Source: Phaonia tiefii (lineage: Eukaryota > Arthropoda > Insecta > Diptera > Muscidae). From it: DNA of 64,000 nucleotides. The notes under the pieces were generated by a model. It did no database searches. It saw nothing but the letters and a program-made list of their open reading frames with translations, and was not told the origin of the DNA. Where the stretch lies: the NCBI GenBank assembly GCA_963931995.1, contig OZ008371.1:31796726-31860725 (forward strand), given 5' to 3'. The position numbers were made by a program, and so were the translations under genes. The number at the start of each line of letters is the position of its first letter. Position 1 is the first letter of the stretch. Positions 43,558 to 55,201 of the stretch are shown here, one piece after another.

Positions 43558-44870
43558 TACAACAGAGTTGAAACAATTATTTTTTAATTTTTATATTTTT
43601 TTTGATATTTTTATAATGAAAACTGTTTGTTCGCATTGTTAACAATTATTAAAAAATTTAAATTAGGAAAAATTTCTATTTACACTGATAATATATTCGT
43701 TGAGCACCACCTACATTTACATGAAAGGCTTTTCTTCATTTTAATATACAGTCATTTAAAATTCGAACTATAAAATCTCTCTTTGTATTGATAACAATAG
43801 CACGATGTGGAGCTTTGATACAGTACGAATAAAAGTCTCACAAAATCTACTAAGCCACTAACGCGTGTCCTAATCTATTTTATCACTTAATTTATTGAAA
43901 AGGACAAACAATCTCCACTGTTTCTTAATGTTCTTTTAATCCACTTAAAACGTTTCTCATTCTAAATAAATAACTCAATTTTAAGTACGCATCTGTTGTA
44001 TGCGAAAGATTATTTTAAGACACTTTGCGACTCAATTTTTTCCTACTCAACTCAACTTCGTGAAAGAACAAATGCATCATCACTTTGACATGAGTTTATG
44101 TACAAAAAGAGAAATGAATATGTGACACCTTTCTATAATATTAACAGCAAAGATTTCAACTTATTTCAGGGGAAAGAGCATGCAAGACAAGCACTTGATG
44201 ACGACTCATCTATGTAGCTGATAGCGGCAAAGAAAGTGTTGGGTACGAGGATGATGATGAGAATGAGGGGATCGCATCGTTGAAAGATGTTCTACTATGT
44301 GTGTTATCCCTCGGATGAACTGATGTCAAAGACAAACTATACTCGTATAAGGTACTTGGTGGATTCAGAGTTTTGTTGAAATTCCAAATTAAATTTTTAT
44401 AGTAAAATTTTCAAGTGTTTTCAACATAAACATGCAACATGAAAAGCGGAAAGCGACATCATCCTCATCAGCATGTGCATCATGCATGCATGAGATTTTG
44501 TTTAAGTTTTCAAATAGCTTCTGGTATACTTATCATTTGGCAGTACATGCAGGGCACAAGGCACATCAGGTTTGTAGTAGCGAGTGTAACAGTCTGGAAG
44601 CTATGGGCTTAAAGTGTAAGATGAAATTATTGCAAAAATAATTACGTATTTTTGAAACCCAACTTTCTCTAGACGAAACTATGTCCGCATAGTTTGATTT
44701 GATTTATCGTATGTAATGATTATTATCGCCGTTAGGGTTTCGAGTGCCAGTAAACACATGTCTGGAAGTGTCATGGGTTTACTCGTGTTTCCATGTCTTG
44801 TGCTGGTGACGACGATATCAATCTGATGTGCCTACCATTATCCTCGTTGGTTTCCTCTCACGCATTTGAA
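43558..44870. other. Unassigned stretch
   Basis: AT-rich; no recognised element ends or protein family. The ORF at 44432-44641 has no motif. Confidence 0.48.
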
Positions 44871-44874
44871 ATCA

Positions 44875-45070
44875 ATTACTTTTTCTGTAAAGATTATTGA
44901 ATGAGTATTGTAGCCGGTTAGTTACGATACCTATAGCTTCAGCTACCTCACTCACTTTAAGTTTCAGACCGTAAAATGTCATGCAATAGATTCTATCGCC
45001 GATTTCGGGTGTTACGACTTCTTCTGCGCAACCTGAACGTTTGGTGAAGCAGATGCTACCACAACCACAA
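44875..45070 (-). pseudogene. DD34D mariner N-terminal fragment (HTH)
   Basis: The minus-strand frame reads EEVVTPEIGDRIYCMTFYGL, KLKVSEVAEAIGIVTNRLQY. This corresponds to the inter-HTH region of mellifera/cecropia-type mariners (VVTPE.IDKIHDMVL.DRRxKVxEIAEAxGIS). Short, with no flanking ends; likely the same group as M4. Confidence 0.5.
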
Positions 45071-45085
45071 CGAATTCAATAAGCC

Positions 45086-46175
45086 ACACCCTGAAGAATG
45101 TGTTCTTTTTTGCTGTTTGCATGAAAACTTGTTTTCAGCTTGTCGCAAATATAGTATACTTGTGTCCAAACACATTGCGTTTGCTATTCAATGTTATATG
45201 TTGGGGACACAATGATTAATAGCTTATAATATATGTTTTTGTGACCCAAGTGTGGCCTTGTTTGTTAAAGACTTCTGAAAAGAAAAACGTGACAAACAAC
45301 AAAGTCACAACAAAGCAGCAGATCTTCAATTCATGTAAGCAATGCTTGCAAATGTATATACGTTTTGAGCAATATGTTGCTGAGATCATTTTTAATGTAT
45401 TAACATCTATAGGCACGGGTACGGTAATCTATCTAAGTGAACACATGCCAACAACACACAGCGTTAGCATCCCACAGAAGTTGTTTTGGAACAATAGTCT
45501 CTGCCTAAAAATAAATATGATGGTGTTGCTACAGCGGTAGCGAACAAAGAAGAAGGTCGTCGTCGCCATAGAGTATTGAATAGTATAGAGAACTCATGGA
45601 ACGAATTGTATGACTCAAAAGCACTGGCGACATCTGGCGAATGATTCAAAATGTATTACCCTCTTTTTGTCATAACTTGGTCCATTCATAATTTTGAAGT
45701 GAAATATTGATGCGTTTTGAAATATTTATGCCTTTTGAATTGTTTTATGTAGTAACATAGTCGTAATGGTGCATTTATTTTGAAATATTCTATAAAGAGA
45801 ATAAGACTTGTGTATGCTCTTTTACTCAGACTCTCTACATGAGAGCGGAAAAAAGTGCAATAAGTTCTCTATATTATTCAATATATTTTGTCGTCACTCT
45901 GTTTATGACAAAACAAAAACAATTATTTCAGTGAGCTAAAAATTGCTTTTTACTCAGTTGTATGCCAGCATTCAAACATGGAGATCATCGTCGCTCTGTT
46001 TATTTATTTATTTACGTGCATTTCAAAAAGAGCCTTCATTCAGCCTTCAAATTATTCTATTTTATTTTCCAATTTAACATTTATTAATGTGTTCATAGAA
46101 ATCGAATAGGTACCGTGTAGCAAAAAGGTGTTAACACATCGCCCATGAGTTCAAACACTCTTGGACTTTTTTCAG
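45086..46175 (+). mobile_element. A element, short form, with B in its right terminal repeat
   Basis: Interior cttgtcgcaaatatagtata, cacattgcgtttgctattca, gcagatcttcaattcatg and gcaatatgttgctgagatc are all A. The final tttttcagcg is displaced to 46167-46175 by a B inserted between its T residues. The left terminal repeat is degraded. Confidence 0.78.
45393..46164 (+). mobile_element. B element, common interior, inside A
   Basis: 5' TTTTTAATGTATTAACATC, then the common interior; 3' gtgttaacacatcgcccatgag, ttcaaacactcttgg. The 3' part is shortened (tttatttatttatttacgtg near 46000). Inserted in the T-run of the A terminal repeat. Confidence 0.84.
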
Positions 46176-46290
46176 CGATTTAAATTGATGGTGCTGGTAG
46201 CCACTGTATTTAGCAACCCTCTCCATGCTGGATTGTTTACGCAACAATTACTGCTTTATGAGCACTCGAAATTTACTTTTTTCCAATGGC

Positions 46291-46600
46291 ACCAATGTTT
46301 CACATCAAAATTATGAATGCATAAAGTTATGACAAAAAGAGAGTAATACGTTTTGAATCATTCGCCAGTGCTTTTGAGTCACACAATTAGTTCCATGAGT
46401 TCTCTATACTATTTAATACTCTTTGGCGACGACGACCTGCTTGTTTGTTCGCCTTACCTAATACCTTACTTACTTATTTTCAGGCAGAGACTATTGTTGT
46501 ACAACAATCACGTATGTGATGCTAACGCTGTGTGTTGTTTGCACGTCCTCACTTTGATAGATTGCCCTATCCGCGCCTATAGATGTTGACACCTCAAAAA
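46291..46600 (-). mobile_element. B element, 5' half, reverse
   Basis: Inverse of the B 5' half: cacatcaaaattatgaatgc, tccatgagttctctatacta, ttgttgtacaacaatcacg, cgcctatagatgttgacacc, tcaaaaa. The 3' half is absent at the left. Confidence 0.78.
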
Positions 46601-46719
46601 GTGACAGACATCAAAGTCAGAACAAAGCATCAGATCTTCATTTCATGAAAACAGTGCTTGCTAATATATACATGTTTCCTGCAATATGTTGATGTGGCTG
46701 TTTTTCAGAGTGTACTTTT
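46601..46719 (+). mobile_element. A element, right half
   Basis: gtgacagacatcaaagtcag, gatcttcatttcatgaaaac, gcaatatgttgatgtggctg, tttttcagagtgta. The left half is missing beyond the B. Confidence 0.7.
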
Positions 46720-46860
46720 TAAAATCTTAAACTGATGGTGCTGGTGTGATTACCCATTGTATTTACCAAGCCTTTCCCTGGTTTCGGTGCTTGGTTGTTT
46801 GCGCAAAAATTAATGCTTATGAGCACTCAAAATTCACATTTTTCCATTTTCGTGGAAATT

Positions 46861-48931
46861 CACAAAGTTATCGGATTTCGATAGATTTCAAGCACAAATT
46901 ACGTGACACTTGTTGCTCATAAATTTACAGTAGTCTACTACAGCATCAGCCTTAATTTGTAATCAACCACGAGCGAAGTTTAAAAAGTTATGGAGCTTTT
47001 GAACTGCCCTTGTAGAACTCATGCGGAGCTAAGTATGACTGTTTTCAATTCTGGCCAGTGTTCCAATGTTTACTTTTCGTCACACTTTAACCACAACCGT
47101 GATCCGCATGTTATCTGTAAGAAAAGGTCCTTTATACAGACAAATTTTGGTCATGACCTCTTACAGGGTATTATATGTTTCGACCCTGCTGATATTAAGG
47201 CCAGTCCATCACACGTTTGTTGTTCGCTTACCAATTTCCAGAATGCATCCTCAAACATTTGGCGTGTGTTGCAAGTACACACGTACATGTTCTATTTGTT
47301 TGTTGCATGTATTGTTTTGGTCTTGTTGTCGTTTTAAAGGTTTATGTCACTGTCATTTTATTACTAGAGAGGGCCGTTGGTTCGGTTGTTTCATCTTCAG
47401 TTGAAACACTTGGTGACTGAGTGGCTGGCTGGCAGACTATCTGCGTCACACCACTGTCAGTCACTAAATGTGTGTGTGTGTGTGTGTGTGTGTTGCAAGT
47501 GCCCTTTTGTAGCTTAAGGAAAAAAAAGTAAAATTGTCGTTTTTATTTTGTCTTTTAGGTTGGGGTTATTTTCCCCTTTTTGGAGCTGGTGTTTTCCTGA
47601 ATACAAGAGATCTTTGGCATTATGCCCAAATACATATTGAATGAGTTGTTTACACCATGCCACAAAATGTGATGTACTTGGCGTTGTATGCTGATATTTG
47701 CTGTTTGCCGTAACAGCAACTACAAACATCAGCAACAATATGCCCGTCAACAGCAATGGAGCAACAGCAGCAAAATGGCAACAACACTTACAACATCGGG
47801 TGGAAAAAAGAAACCTTAATTAATTGGATATTGTGAAATTTATTTTAATGAACTGTACAAATGATTACATATGTTGGCAATGTATGTATGAATACATATG
47901 CTCATATTAACATAATTATGTATGCCACATAGTATATACCTATGTGCAACATTCAATATGTATATAGCAACAATCATACATGCATGTATTGTAATAAGCT
48001 TATATGTATGTATACGCCACTTTAGTAGTAGTAGTGGTAATAGTAGTAGTCCCCTTTTCTCTTAAGAAGGACAGGACGGAATAGTTAGTTTTTCCCAGTT
48101 GTTTGCCTGGGCTGCTAATGCTGCTGCCGCTGCTGCTGCATCATGTTGTCAGCAAAGTGGTGTATGGAATATGATACTCTTGCATCCGTTGGTGGTGCAA
48201 CAACACTAACAGCGAAATCGCAAATAAAAATTTAGTCTAATTAGTTTAGTAAACATTGTCGTATACCCTCGTCTGTGTGAGCACAATGTTTGTGCAACAG
48301 CACCATCAACCAGTTGTAATACAATAGCTGCAACCTAACACGACACAACCAGCAATCATCATGCATGATATAGTAAATTTTAATTATATTTTAATTAAGA
48401 TAAAATACCTCTGCAGTAACGAAAATTTCGTTGCGAAAATTAAACAAATTGGTTGTGATTAAAGGATTGCAAAAATTTCGAAAAAGGTTGGGGTTTGAAA
48501 ATCAATCAATGAAGTTTGAGGTTAGAGCCAAAACAAAAATGTGAATGTCAGTCATTTGCATTCGCGGTGATGAAGGTTTCGGTAGTAATAGGAAAGTTGC
48601 AGTAAAAGGGGAAATTGTGTAAAATTAAAGACCACTACGAATGAGGGGACCAAAATTTGAAATCAATAAAATATTTTGAATATATAGCACCCAATCAATA
48701 TTGAGTTGGTCCCAGAGTAGTTCAATACCAGAAGTGAAGCAATGATTAGATAGAATATTCCTGAATTAAGTTGATACTCAATATTTTGTTCGATTTGCAG
48801 CACAACTGAAATTTAAAAACTTCATTCCGCACAAACGAAATTTCTGACAACTAAACTTTGTTTAGGGATTTTGTTTGCTGCAAACAAACACTTATGTTTA
48901 TGAGAATCGAAACACATGTCATGGTGTAGTA
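46861..48931. other. Unassigned stretch with microsatellites
   Basis: Contains a (TG)12 run at 47469-47492, a GCT-rich run at 48112-48142 (gctgctaatgctgctgccgc) and TAG triplets at 48025-48050. ORFs near 46990-47420 have no motif. Otherwise it could be ordinary host intergenic DNA. Confidence 0.5.
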
Positions 48932-50227
48932 AAGAGCGTCTCAGTAATATCGCACGTTTTAAATTCAGTGCCATTTTTTTTGTGCTAATGGCAACTCTGA
49001 AATTTTGCAGTTGCCACCTAAATTTATTCTGATTATTAAAAATGGAGCGTTTTACAAAAGAACAACGCAATATAAGTGTGAAAGCTTATTACAAAATTTT
49101 AGAAAGTATTGTTGAGACCATTCGCAAACTTCGAAGAATTCTAAGTCGAGAAAGTGTGCACCTAATGTATCAACCATTCGAAGAGTGGTGCAAAAATTAG
49201 AAGAAACTTGATCGGTTATGGACAGTAAGACTCCTGTGCGTCAATGTACCGGTTGGTCTCTTGACAACATTGCTGCTGCAAATGAGAGTGTCGCCGAAAT
49301 CCCGAAAACATCTAATCGGCATCGTTCTCAACAACGTCAAATTTCACGAAGCACTACCCAGCGAATTTTCACAGAAGACATCCACCTAAATGCATACAAA
49401 ATTCATCCTACTCAGGAGCTCAAACCAGCAGACCACGGAAAGCGCCGGCAATTCGTTCAGTGAGTAATGGAACCAAGTGAAGTCAATGCCAATTTTCTAA
49501 AAAAAGTCATCTTCTCTGATGAAACGCATTACCATCTGAATGGCTTCGTGAATACACAAAATTGTCGAATCTGGGGCTCCCAAAATCCACATGCAATCCA
49601 TGAGAAACAATGGTAACCACAACGAGTAACTGTCTGATGCGGATTTTCGGCAGGCGGCGTGATTGGGGCTTACTTTTTTGAAGATGAGGCCGAAATTCCA
49701 GTGACTGTGAACGGTATTCGTCACACAGACATGATAAAGGAGTTCTTGCGATGTCAACTAGACGACATGGATCTGGAAGACATGTGGTTTCAGCAAGACG
49801 GCGCCATCTGCCACACCGCGCTTGAAACAATCGATTTACTGGAGCAACGATGTGCCATTATCTCAAAGAATTCTAATGACAACTGGTCAATAAGATCATG
49901 CGATTTAACACCGTCCAGTTTCTTTTTTGGGGTTTTGTGCAACCTCGGGTTTATGCGAATAAACCAGAAACAATTCCTGAGCTAAAATCTGAGATCCTAG
50001 GCTTCCTCAGTACGATACAGCACACATCTCTGTTAAAAAGTCATGGAAAATTTCATGAAAGGAAAAATAGTCTATCTTTAGAGCCGTGGGACCCATTTGA
50101 CGGTTATTTTATTCCATACTTAAGCCGAGTATGTCTTCTTTACCATCAAATAAAAAAATTACAACTATCTCAGAAAGTACGTGTTTTATTTCAAAATGAA
50201 AAAGTGCAGCCTTATTGAGACTCCCTT
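48932..50227 (+). mobile_element. M2 mariner, end-to-end copy, dead
   Basis: TA at 48930-48931 and 50228-50229. Terminal repeats aagagcgtctcagtaatatc and the inverse of gcagccttattgagactccc. Transposase start at 49042 (MERFTKEQRNISVKAYYK); coding pieces lie in several frames: FVNTQNCRIWGSQNPHAIHE, SAGGVIGAYFFEDEAEIPVT, DDMDLEDMWFQQDGAICHTA, then CDLTPSSFFFG. The position of the third catalytic Asp (39 residues after the second) is Ser. Several stops. Confidence 0.87.
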
Positions 50228-50394
50228 TACATTGGATTAGAAAACTCGAGCTGACGAGTGGCCCAGGTTGAAATACCCGTAGTGTGAAATATTTTTTTAA
50301 TATTTACTTCGATTTTTAATTGTATTTATGGGGTTTGGAATGGATTATCAGAAAAAAAATATTAATTATGTATGAAAATCCTTTTGTTGTTAAA

Positions 50395-50745
50395 GCACCG
50401 TTGACACTATTCTCCGGCGTCGTTCCACTAACGACAGGGTCGTTGATTATAAACAGTCATACAAATCCGTGACTTTTTTAATAAAATACTTGTTCTGGTA
50501 AAAATGTATTACTTCTTTTTCTTCCTTCCAAAGAATAGGTTCCTCAAGGTGCTCAAAATAGACGTCAGTTTCGGTGATGACCTCTTCATTCGACCACGAT
50601 CTCTTAACGCCCAGCCATTAGTTAAAGTTACGAAATGTGAAGTAGTCATTTAGGGCTATATTTGGAGAATATGGCAGATGAGGCAAAAATTCATAGCCTA
50701 ATTTATGGATCTTTGTCATGGCAACTACACCCCTGTTCGCCACAC
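50395..50745 (-). pseudogene. DD34D mariner C-terminal fragment
   Basis: The minus-strand frame reads VVAMTKIHKLGYEFLPHLPY, SPNIALNDYFTFRNFN, SNEEVITETDVYFEHLEEPI. This matches the M4 C-terminus (YELIPHPPYSPDLAPSDYFL). The Asp of SPD is Asn here but the catalytic ND.YF Asp is kept. Frameshifted after about 90 residues. Confidence 0.62.
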
Positions 50746-51764
50746 GGTGGTTCAGAATCCACTTCCATCGACCAAAATTCAATATCTTTTGATCTAGTAA
50801 ACATGTTAAAGTTGTGTAATAAAGGCGATTGTGGGATACGAGTCAGGGCTTATATTCATACTACAAAATCAAATAATCGAATATATTTTAGAAAATATTC
50901 CAAAGTTGAATATGCAACGTGATTTTATCTACGTCTGAGGTAGTCTCAGTCCAAAGAACCCACACGCTGAAATATCTGTCGTTTTTCGTTGTTTGGTTGC
51001 AAATATAACGTGTGTTTGGAGCTCGTCGCAAATATAATATACTTGTGAGCAATCACATTGTGTTTGCTATTCAATATTACATGTTTGCGACCCAATGTTT
51101 AATGGCTTATAATAAATGTGTTTGCGACCCAAATATATAAGTGTATGTGATACAAATTTAGCTGTGTTTGCTGCACTGTTTACGGTCTCTTGACAGCAAG
51201 AGAATAAAAGAGGGACAACGAGAGAGTCAATCTTGTAAGTGTGTATCGGTATTTTGACAGTATTCTCTCAGTCAGTGATTCATAAATGTTCCTGAATGTG
51301 CGTGTAAATGGCAAATGAAGTTTCATGTATTCAACGGACAGAGTATATCTAAACTGCGAAATGATTTTAAGGAACGAAACTGGAAAGGGCAACAATTTGA
51401 AGCCCTTTGTCTTACCAAGCCTTTAGTGCAAAAATTAGAACTGTGGACCATTTGTGAAATATAATTAAAAAGACACACGTAATTAATCCACGCTTGCCTT
51501 GCATGAACTAGATTTGTTTAAAAAAATATTGTTTGTGTACCAACAATTAGTGATAAACAACGCATAGCTGAAACCTTCTGAATACAAAAACGTGAAAGAC
51601 AACGAAGAACGGAAAAGCAAAAAAGCAGCAGATTGTCGTTTCTTGAAAAACACAAATAATGCATGCAATGCAAGTGACTGTAAAAAGGCCCGTTTAAAAT
51701 CTATTAATTTTTTGTATTAATTATTTATAAATGTGGATTTATATTGATAAAATTAATTACAATA

Positions 51765-52705
51765 AACGGGTTTTCAACAGAGACGCTACAAAAGTAAATC
51801 GATAGGGACAGCAAACGACGCCATATTTTTTCCCGCTCTGGTAGAATTTCTCTTAAGTAAGGTTTGCATTTCATCATGGTAATATATACGAACCAACAAC
51901 GAGTCGAAATTATTAAAATCTACTACCGATATTTGGAGTCAGTGGCCTCAACTTTAAAAGCGCTATGTTCGAATTTAAATCGGAAAATCATCTTTAGCGA
52001 TGAGGCTCATTTCTGGCTGAATGGCTTCATCTATAAGCAAAATATGCGTTATTGGTCAGACACCAATCCACACGTAATCCATGAGTCATCATTGCATCCC
52101 GAAAACATTACGGTTTGGTGCGATTTATGGGCCGGCGTCGTCATTGGGCTGTACTTCTTCCGTGATGATCACAGTAATGTGAATGGGAAGCGCTACCGTT
52201 CAATGATAACCGATTATTTTTGGCCCCAATTGGATAATATGGACTTGGAGGACATGTGGTTCCAACAGGACAGCGCCACAAGCCACACAGCGAATGCCAC
52301 AATCAATTTATTGGAAACCAAGTTTGGTGAGCGTGTTATCTAACGAAATGGCCCAGTCGATTGGCCGCCTCGGTCGTGAGATTTGACGCCGTTAGATTAT
52401 TTCCTGTGGGGCTACGTCAAGTCTATGGTCTATGCCAACAAGCCAGCGACGATTGATGAACTTCGTACGAATATCGAACGTGAAATTGCAGCAGTATCAT
52501 CCGATTTATGCTTGAAAACCGTCGAAAATTGGGTTCAGCGTCTGGACTTCTGCAAGCTTGCCCGTGGTGGCCATGCAAAAGAAATCGAGTTCGATACATA
52601 ATGGCATCGAACGTACTTTCACAGGAATAAAGAATTTCATTGGTATCTAAAACCGGTTTTGTTTTATTTAAAAAACTTTTGTAACGCTCTTATTGAAAAA
52701 CCCGA
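51765..52705 (+). mobile_element. R4: rosa-like (DD41D) mariner, internally deleted
   Basis: 941 bp between TA duplications (51763-51764, 52706-52707), with the same terminal repeats as R1-R3. Missing about 360 bp of the transposase N-terminal half, with a junction different from that of R1. Confidence 0.93.
51876..52601 (+). pseudogene. DD41D transposase, deleted and with two nonsense changes
   Basis: Starts MVIYTNQQRVEIIK, then LKALCSNLNRKIIFSDEAHF (deletion junction after LKALC), FQQDSATSHTA and ETKFGERVI followed by TAA where the other copies have Ser. A second stop (TGA) replaces the Cys of CDLTPLD (52378). Downstream LDYFLWGYVKSMVYANKP to HAKEIEFDT. The catalytic residues are present in sequence but the frame is broken twice. 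Confidence 0.9.
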
Positions 52706-53045
52706 TACATAATACAAATAAATTGAATTCAAAGAATAATTCGTTTCTAAATATTATAATGTTTGGGCAGAAATACGAATATGTCTCCACGTAAGTATAT
52801 GGAGGTTTGGGGGAAGCACGCGGATGCATCCACGTAAGTATATGGATGTTTGGGATGAAGAACGCATATGTTTCCACGTAAAAGCTTACATGGTTGCTAG
52901 TAAACATGCTACGGTTTGCTGTTAAATACGTGTGTGTTTGGAACTTGCAAGGATATGAATGTTTGAACGGTGTTCCAAAGATGTACATGATTCCTGCAGA
53001 ATATGTTTCGGAGAATATGTTGCAGAGGCCGAATTTTTTAAATGT

Positions 53046-53639
53046 GCCCCAAAACTTCGGAAATGAAACAGTGAATGTCTCCCTAACAAGAGCAATAATA
53101 TGTTCGTCGTTTTATTTAGTTCGATTAACAAAGTTCATATATTGAATTTTGACGAAAACGATTCAAGATGCTGTCGATGGATACATCCGGGTTACAGGTA
53201 TGGTGATAATAGATGATGGTTAATAACACTATGTTCTCAGCTTCTGTATGAACGTCGGGATTCGGGTAGGCGAATTCAATCGGTGGTGCACGGATTCATG
53301 TTACTGGTTCGGGGCCGATGGAAGAGAACTCGGCATTCGGTTATTCCGTGACGGTCGTCGATGATCGGTATCGGGTACTGGCACAGTGTTCGTGCTTATT
53401 ATGTCAGTGATTCTGTTTACTTATATTGAGGCCAATAAATGAGAACTGGGCATTCGGCAAGGGTCGTCACTGATCTAGATCGGGAACGGGCACAGCGTTC
53501 GTTGAGGTGAGCGATGTTAAGTGGGTTGCAGTTACAGGATTTGTGATGTTAGATAACGGTACTGGATAGTCGTTATCGGCATTCGGCTGGTTCCGTTGTA
53601 ATAGACAATAATAGGAAACTGGATTAGTAGAGTAAAGTT
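53046..53639. other. Unassigned stretch with degenerate repeats
   Basis: Two related phrases, gaactcggcattcggttatt...gtcgtc.atgatc...gggtactggcacagtgttcg and gaactgggcattcggcaagg...gtcgtcactgatc...gggaacgggcacagcgttcg (about 53328-53390 and 53441-53500), form an imperfect direct repeat with period about 112 bp. No coding region recognised. Confidence 0.45.
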
Positions 53640-53784
53640 GTTGGAAACAAAGGTGCAGCAGTAAAGCTTTGGTAATAACTAAGATGCAGTACCTACGAAG
53701 AGTAAATCTTTTGAAATAACAAGGGTACAGTACGCACTAAGAATAAACCCTTCGATAAAAAGATGCCCTGTCGTCGAGGAACAT

Positions 53785-54768
53785 CATTTTGTTACACGGT
53801 ATCTGTTCGATTTCTATGAACACATTAGTAAATGTTACATTGGCATTTTTGCTCTTGCACTTTCTTTTTTCTTGCATCTGCTTTAACATTAGATGTAATA
53901 TTGTTCACATAAATAAAGAAGTATTTAGCTCACTGAAATAATTGTTTTTGTTTTGTCATAAACAGAGCGACGACAAAAAGTATTGAATAGTGTCATGGTA
54001 CAACCAAAATGGTAGAAGCACTAGCCCAGCTGATTTTAACTTTTTCCTGGAGTGAGTTTTTCTCTTATGTCAAAGATTGTTAACTTTTGTTTGTTTACTT
54101 TCGTCGCCTACAATTGCTGGTTTTGAAATGTTTTCTCCGTAAAAACCATACAGAAACGTTTAAAGTTTCATACATAAACACTTTCAAAATATCTAATAAA
54201 ACACAAGCATTTTGTTAATGGCGCTTTTACTAATTTTCTATACATTTTCATTATTTTTCAATCAGCTGAGTTGACACAATACAGGCACTGAGCAAACCAA
54301 AATGCCTCTTGTTTTTGTCTTGTTGTATTTGTTGTCGTACTGCATCTACCACTATATTTCTACCATGAAGAGTATAGAGAACTTATTGCACTCGTTTTCA
54401 GCTCTCATGTACAGAGTCTGAGTAAAAGACCATACACGAGTCTTATTCTCTTTATAGGATATTTCAATATAAATGCACCATTTCGACAATGTTATTACAT
54501 AAAACAATACAAAAAGTATAAATCTTTCACATAAAAATTATGAATGCACAAAGTTAGGACACAAAGAGGGTAATACGTTTTGAATCATTCGCCAGTGCTT
54601 TTGAGTCATACAATTCGATCCATGAGTTCTCTATACTATTCAGTACTCTTTGGCGACGATGACCTGCTTGTTTATACGCTGCCACTACACTGCTACCGCA
54701 GTGTGTTATTTGCATGTGGTCACTTTGATAGATTTCCCTAACTGTGCGTATAGATGTTAACATATCCA
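53785..54768 (-). mobile_element. B element, reverse, with a small TIR element inside
   Basis: Inverse of the B 3' region at the left (gttacacggtatctgttcga, tttctatgaacacattagt). The core continues (tttgtcataaacagagcgac), is broken at 53993-54368, and resumes at agtatagagaacttattgca. The 5' end inverse is gcgtatagatgttaacatat. Lies within the minisatellite. Confidence 0.8.
53993..54368. mobile_element. Small TIR element (TCATGGTA ends) inside B
   Basis: Ends TCATGGTA (53993-54000) and TACCATGA (54361-54368), perfect 8-bp inverted repeats. Other B copies read gaatagtatagagaac with no gap at this point. A possible 3-bp duplication AGT flanks it. 376 bp, no ORF, seen once in the window. Confidence 0.6.
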
Positions 54769-54898
54769 GAAGTGAGCAGTACCCATGAGGGGTAAAGCCT
54801 TCTTAATATTCAAGGTGCAGTACCCACGAGGAGTAAAGCCTCAGTAATTACAAGGTTGCAGTACTCGCGAAGTGTAAAGCCTTCGTAATAACAAGGGT

Positions 54899-55201
54899 GT
54901 GGCCGCCGGTGGTGCAATGGTTAGTGTGCGCGGCTCTTGTTCATGAGATCCTGGGTTCGATCCCTGCTCTGACCACCTTAAAAAAAAATTCTTCCGGCGG
55001 CGGTCACCTCGCATAGTGACGGCGACACTATCGAGTATATAGCCATGAAAAAGCTTCTCAAAATACCGTTCGGAATCGGTGTAAAACTGTAGGTCCCAAT
55101 CAGTGAGTGAAAACTGGAAAGCGCACAGCTCAGTGATTGTGAGAAGTTCTCCCCGGTCCCTTCATGGGATGTAATGGGAAACCATGTATGTATGTATGTA
55201 T
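54899..55201 (+). mobile_element. tRNA-derived SINE, copy S6, best preserved
   Basis: Flanked by the 14-bp direct repeat gtaataacaagggt (54885-54898, 55202-55215). Box A ggtggtgcaatggttagtgt, box B gggttcgatccc, body cggtcacctcgcatagtgac, atcgagtatatagccatg, cggaatcggtgtaaaactgt, tcagtgattgtgagaag, and end gatgtaatgggaaaccatg with a (TATG)n tail. It provides the reference for the other copies. Confidence 0.93.

Larger units (their letters stand above)
46172..46860 (+). repeat. Direct duplication of A end plus flank
   Basis: The sequence following the A right end, attgatggtgctggtagcca...gcaacaatta.tgcttta.gagcactcgaaattt (46184-46278), recurs as actgatggtgctggtgtgat...gcaaaaattaatgcttatgagcactcaaaatt (46733-46834), again directly after an A right end (tttttcagagtgta). 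The block [A end + about 110 bp] is therefore duplicated. Confidence 0.6.
50963..53045 (+). mobile_element. A element, long form, with R4 nested inside
   Basis: Left CACGCTGAAATATCTG (CA before it), 5' interior as in 4730, gacagcaagagaataaaaga, then the middle part to attaattacaata. After R4 the A-long 3' part follows: gaattcaaagaataattcgt, three acgtaagtatatgga-type motifs, cagaatatgtttcggagaat, and a degraded end attttttaaatgtgc. Subtracting R4 leaves about 1.14 kb. Confidence 0.8.
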
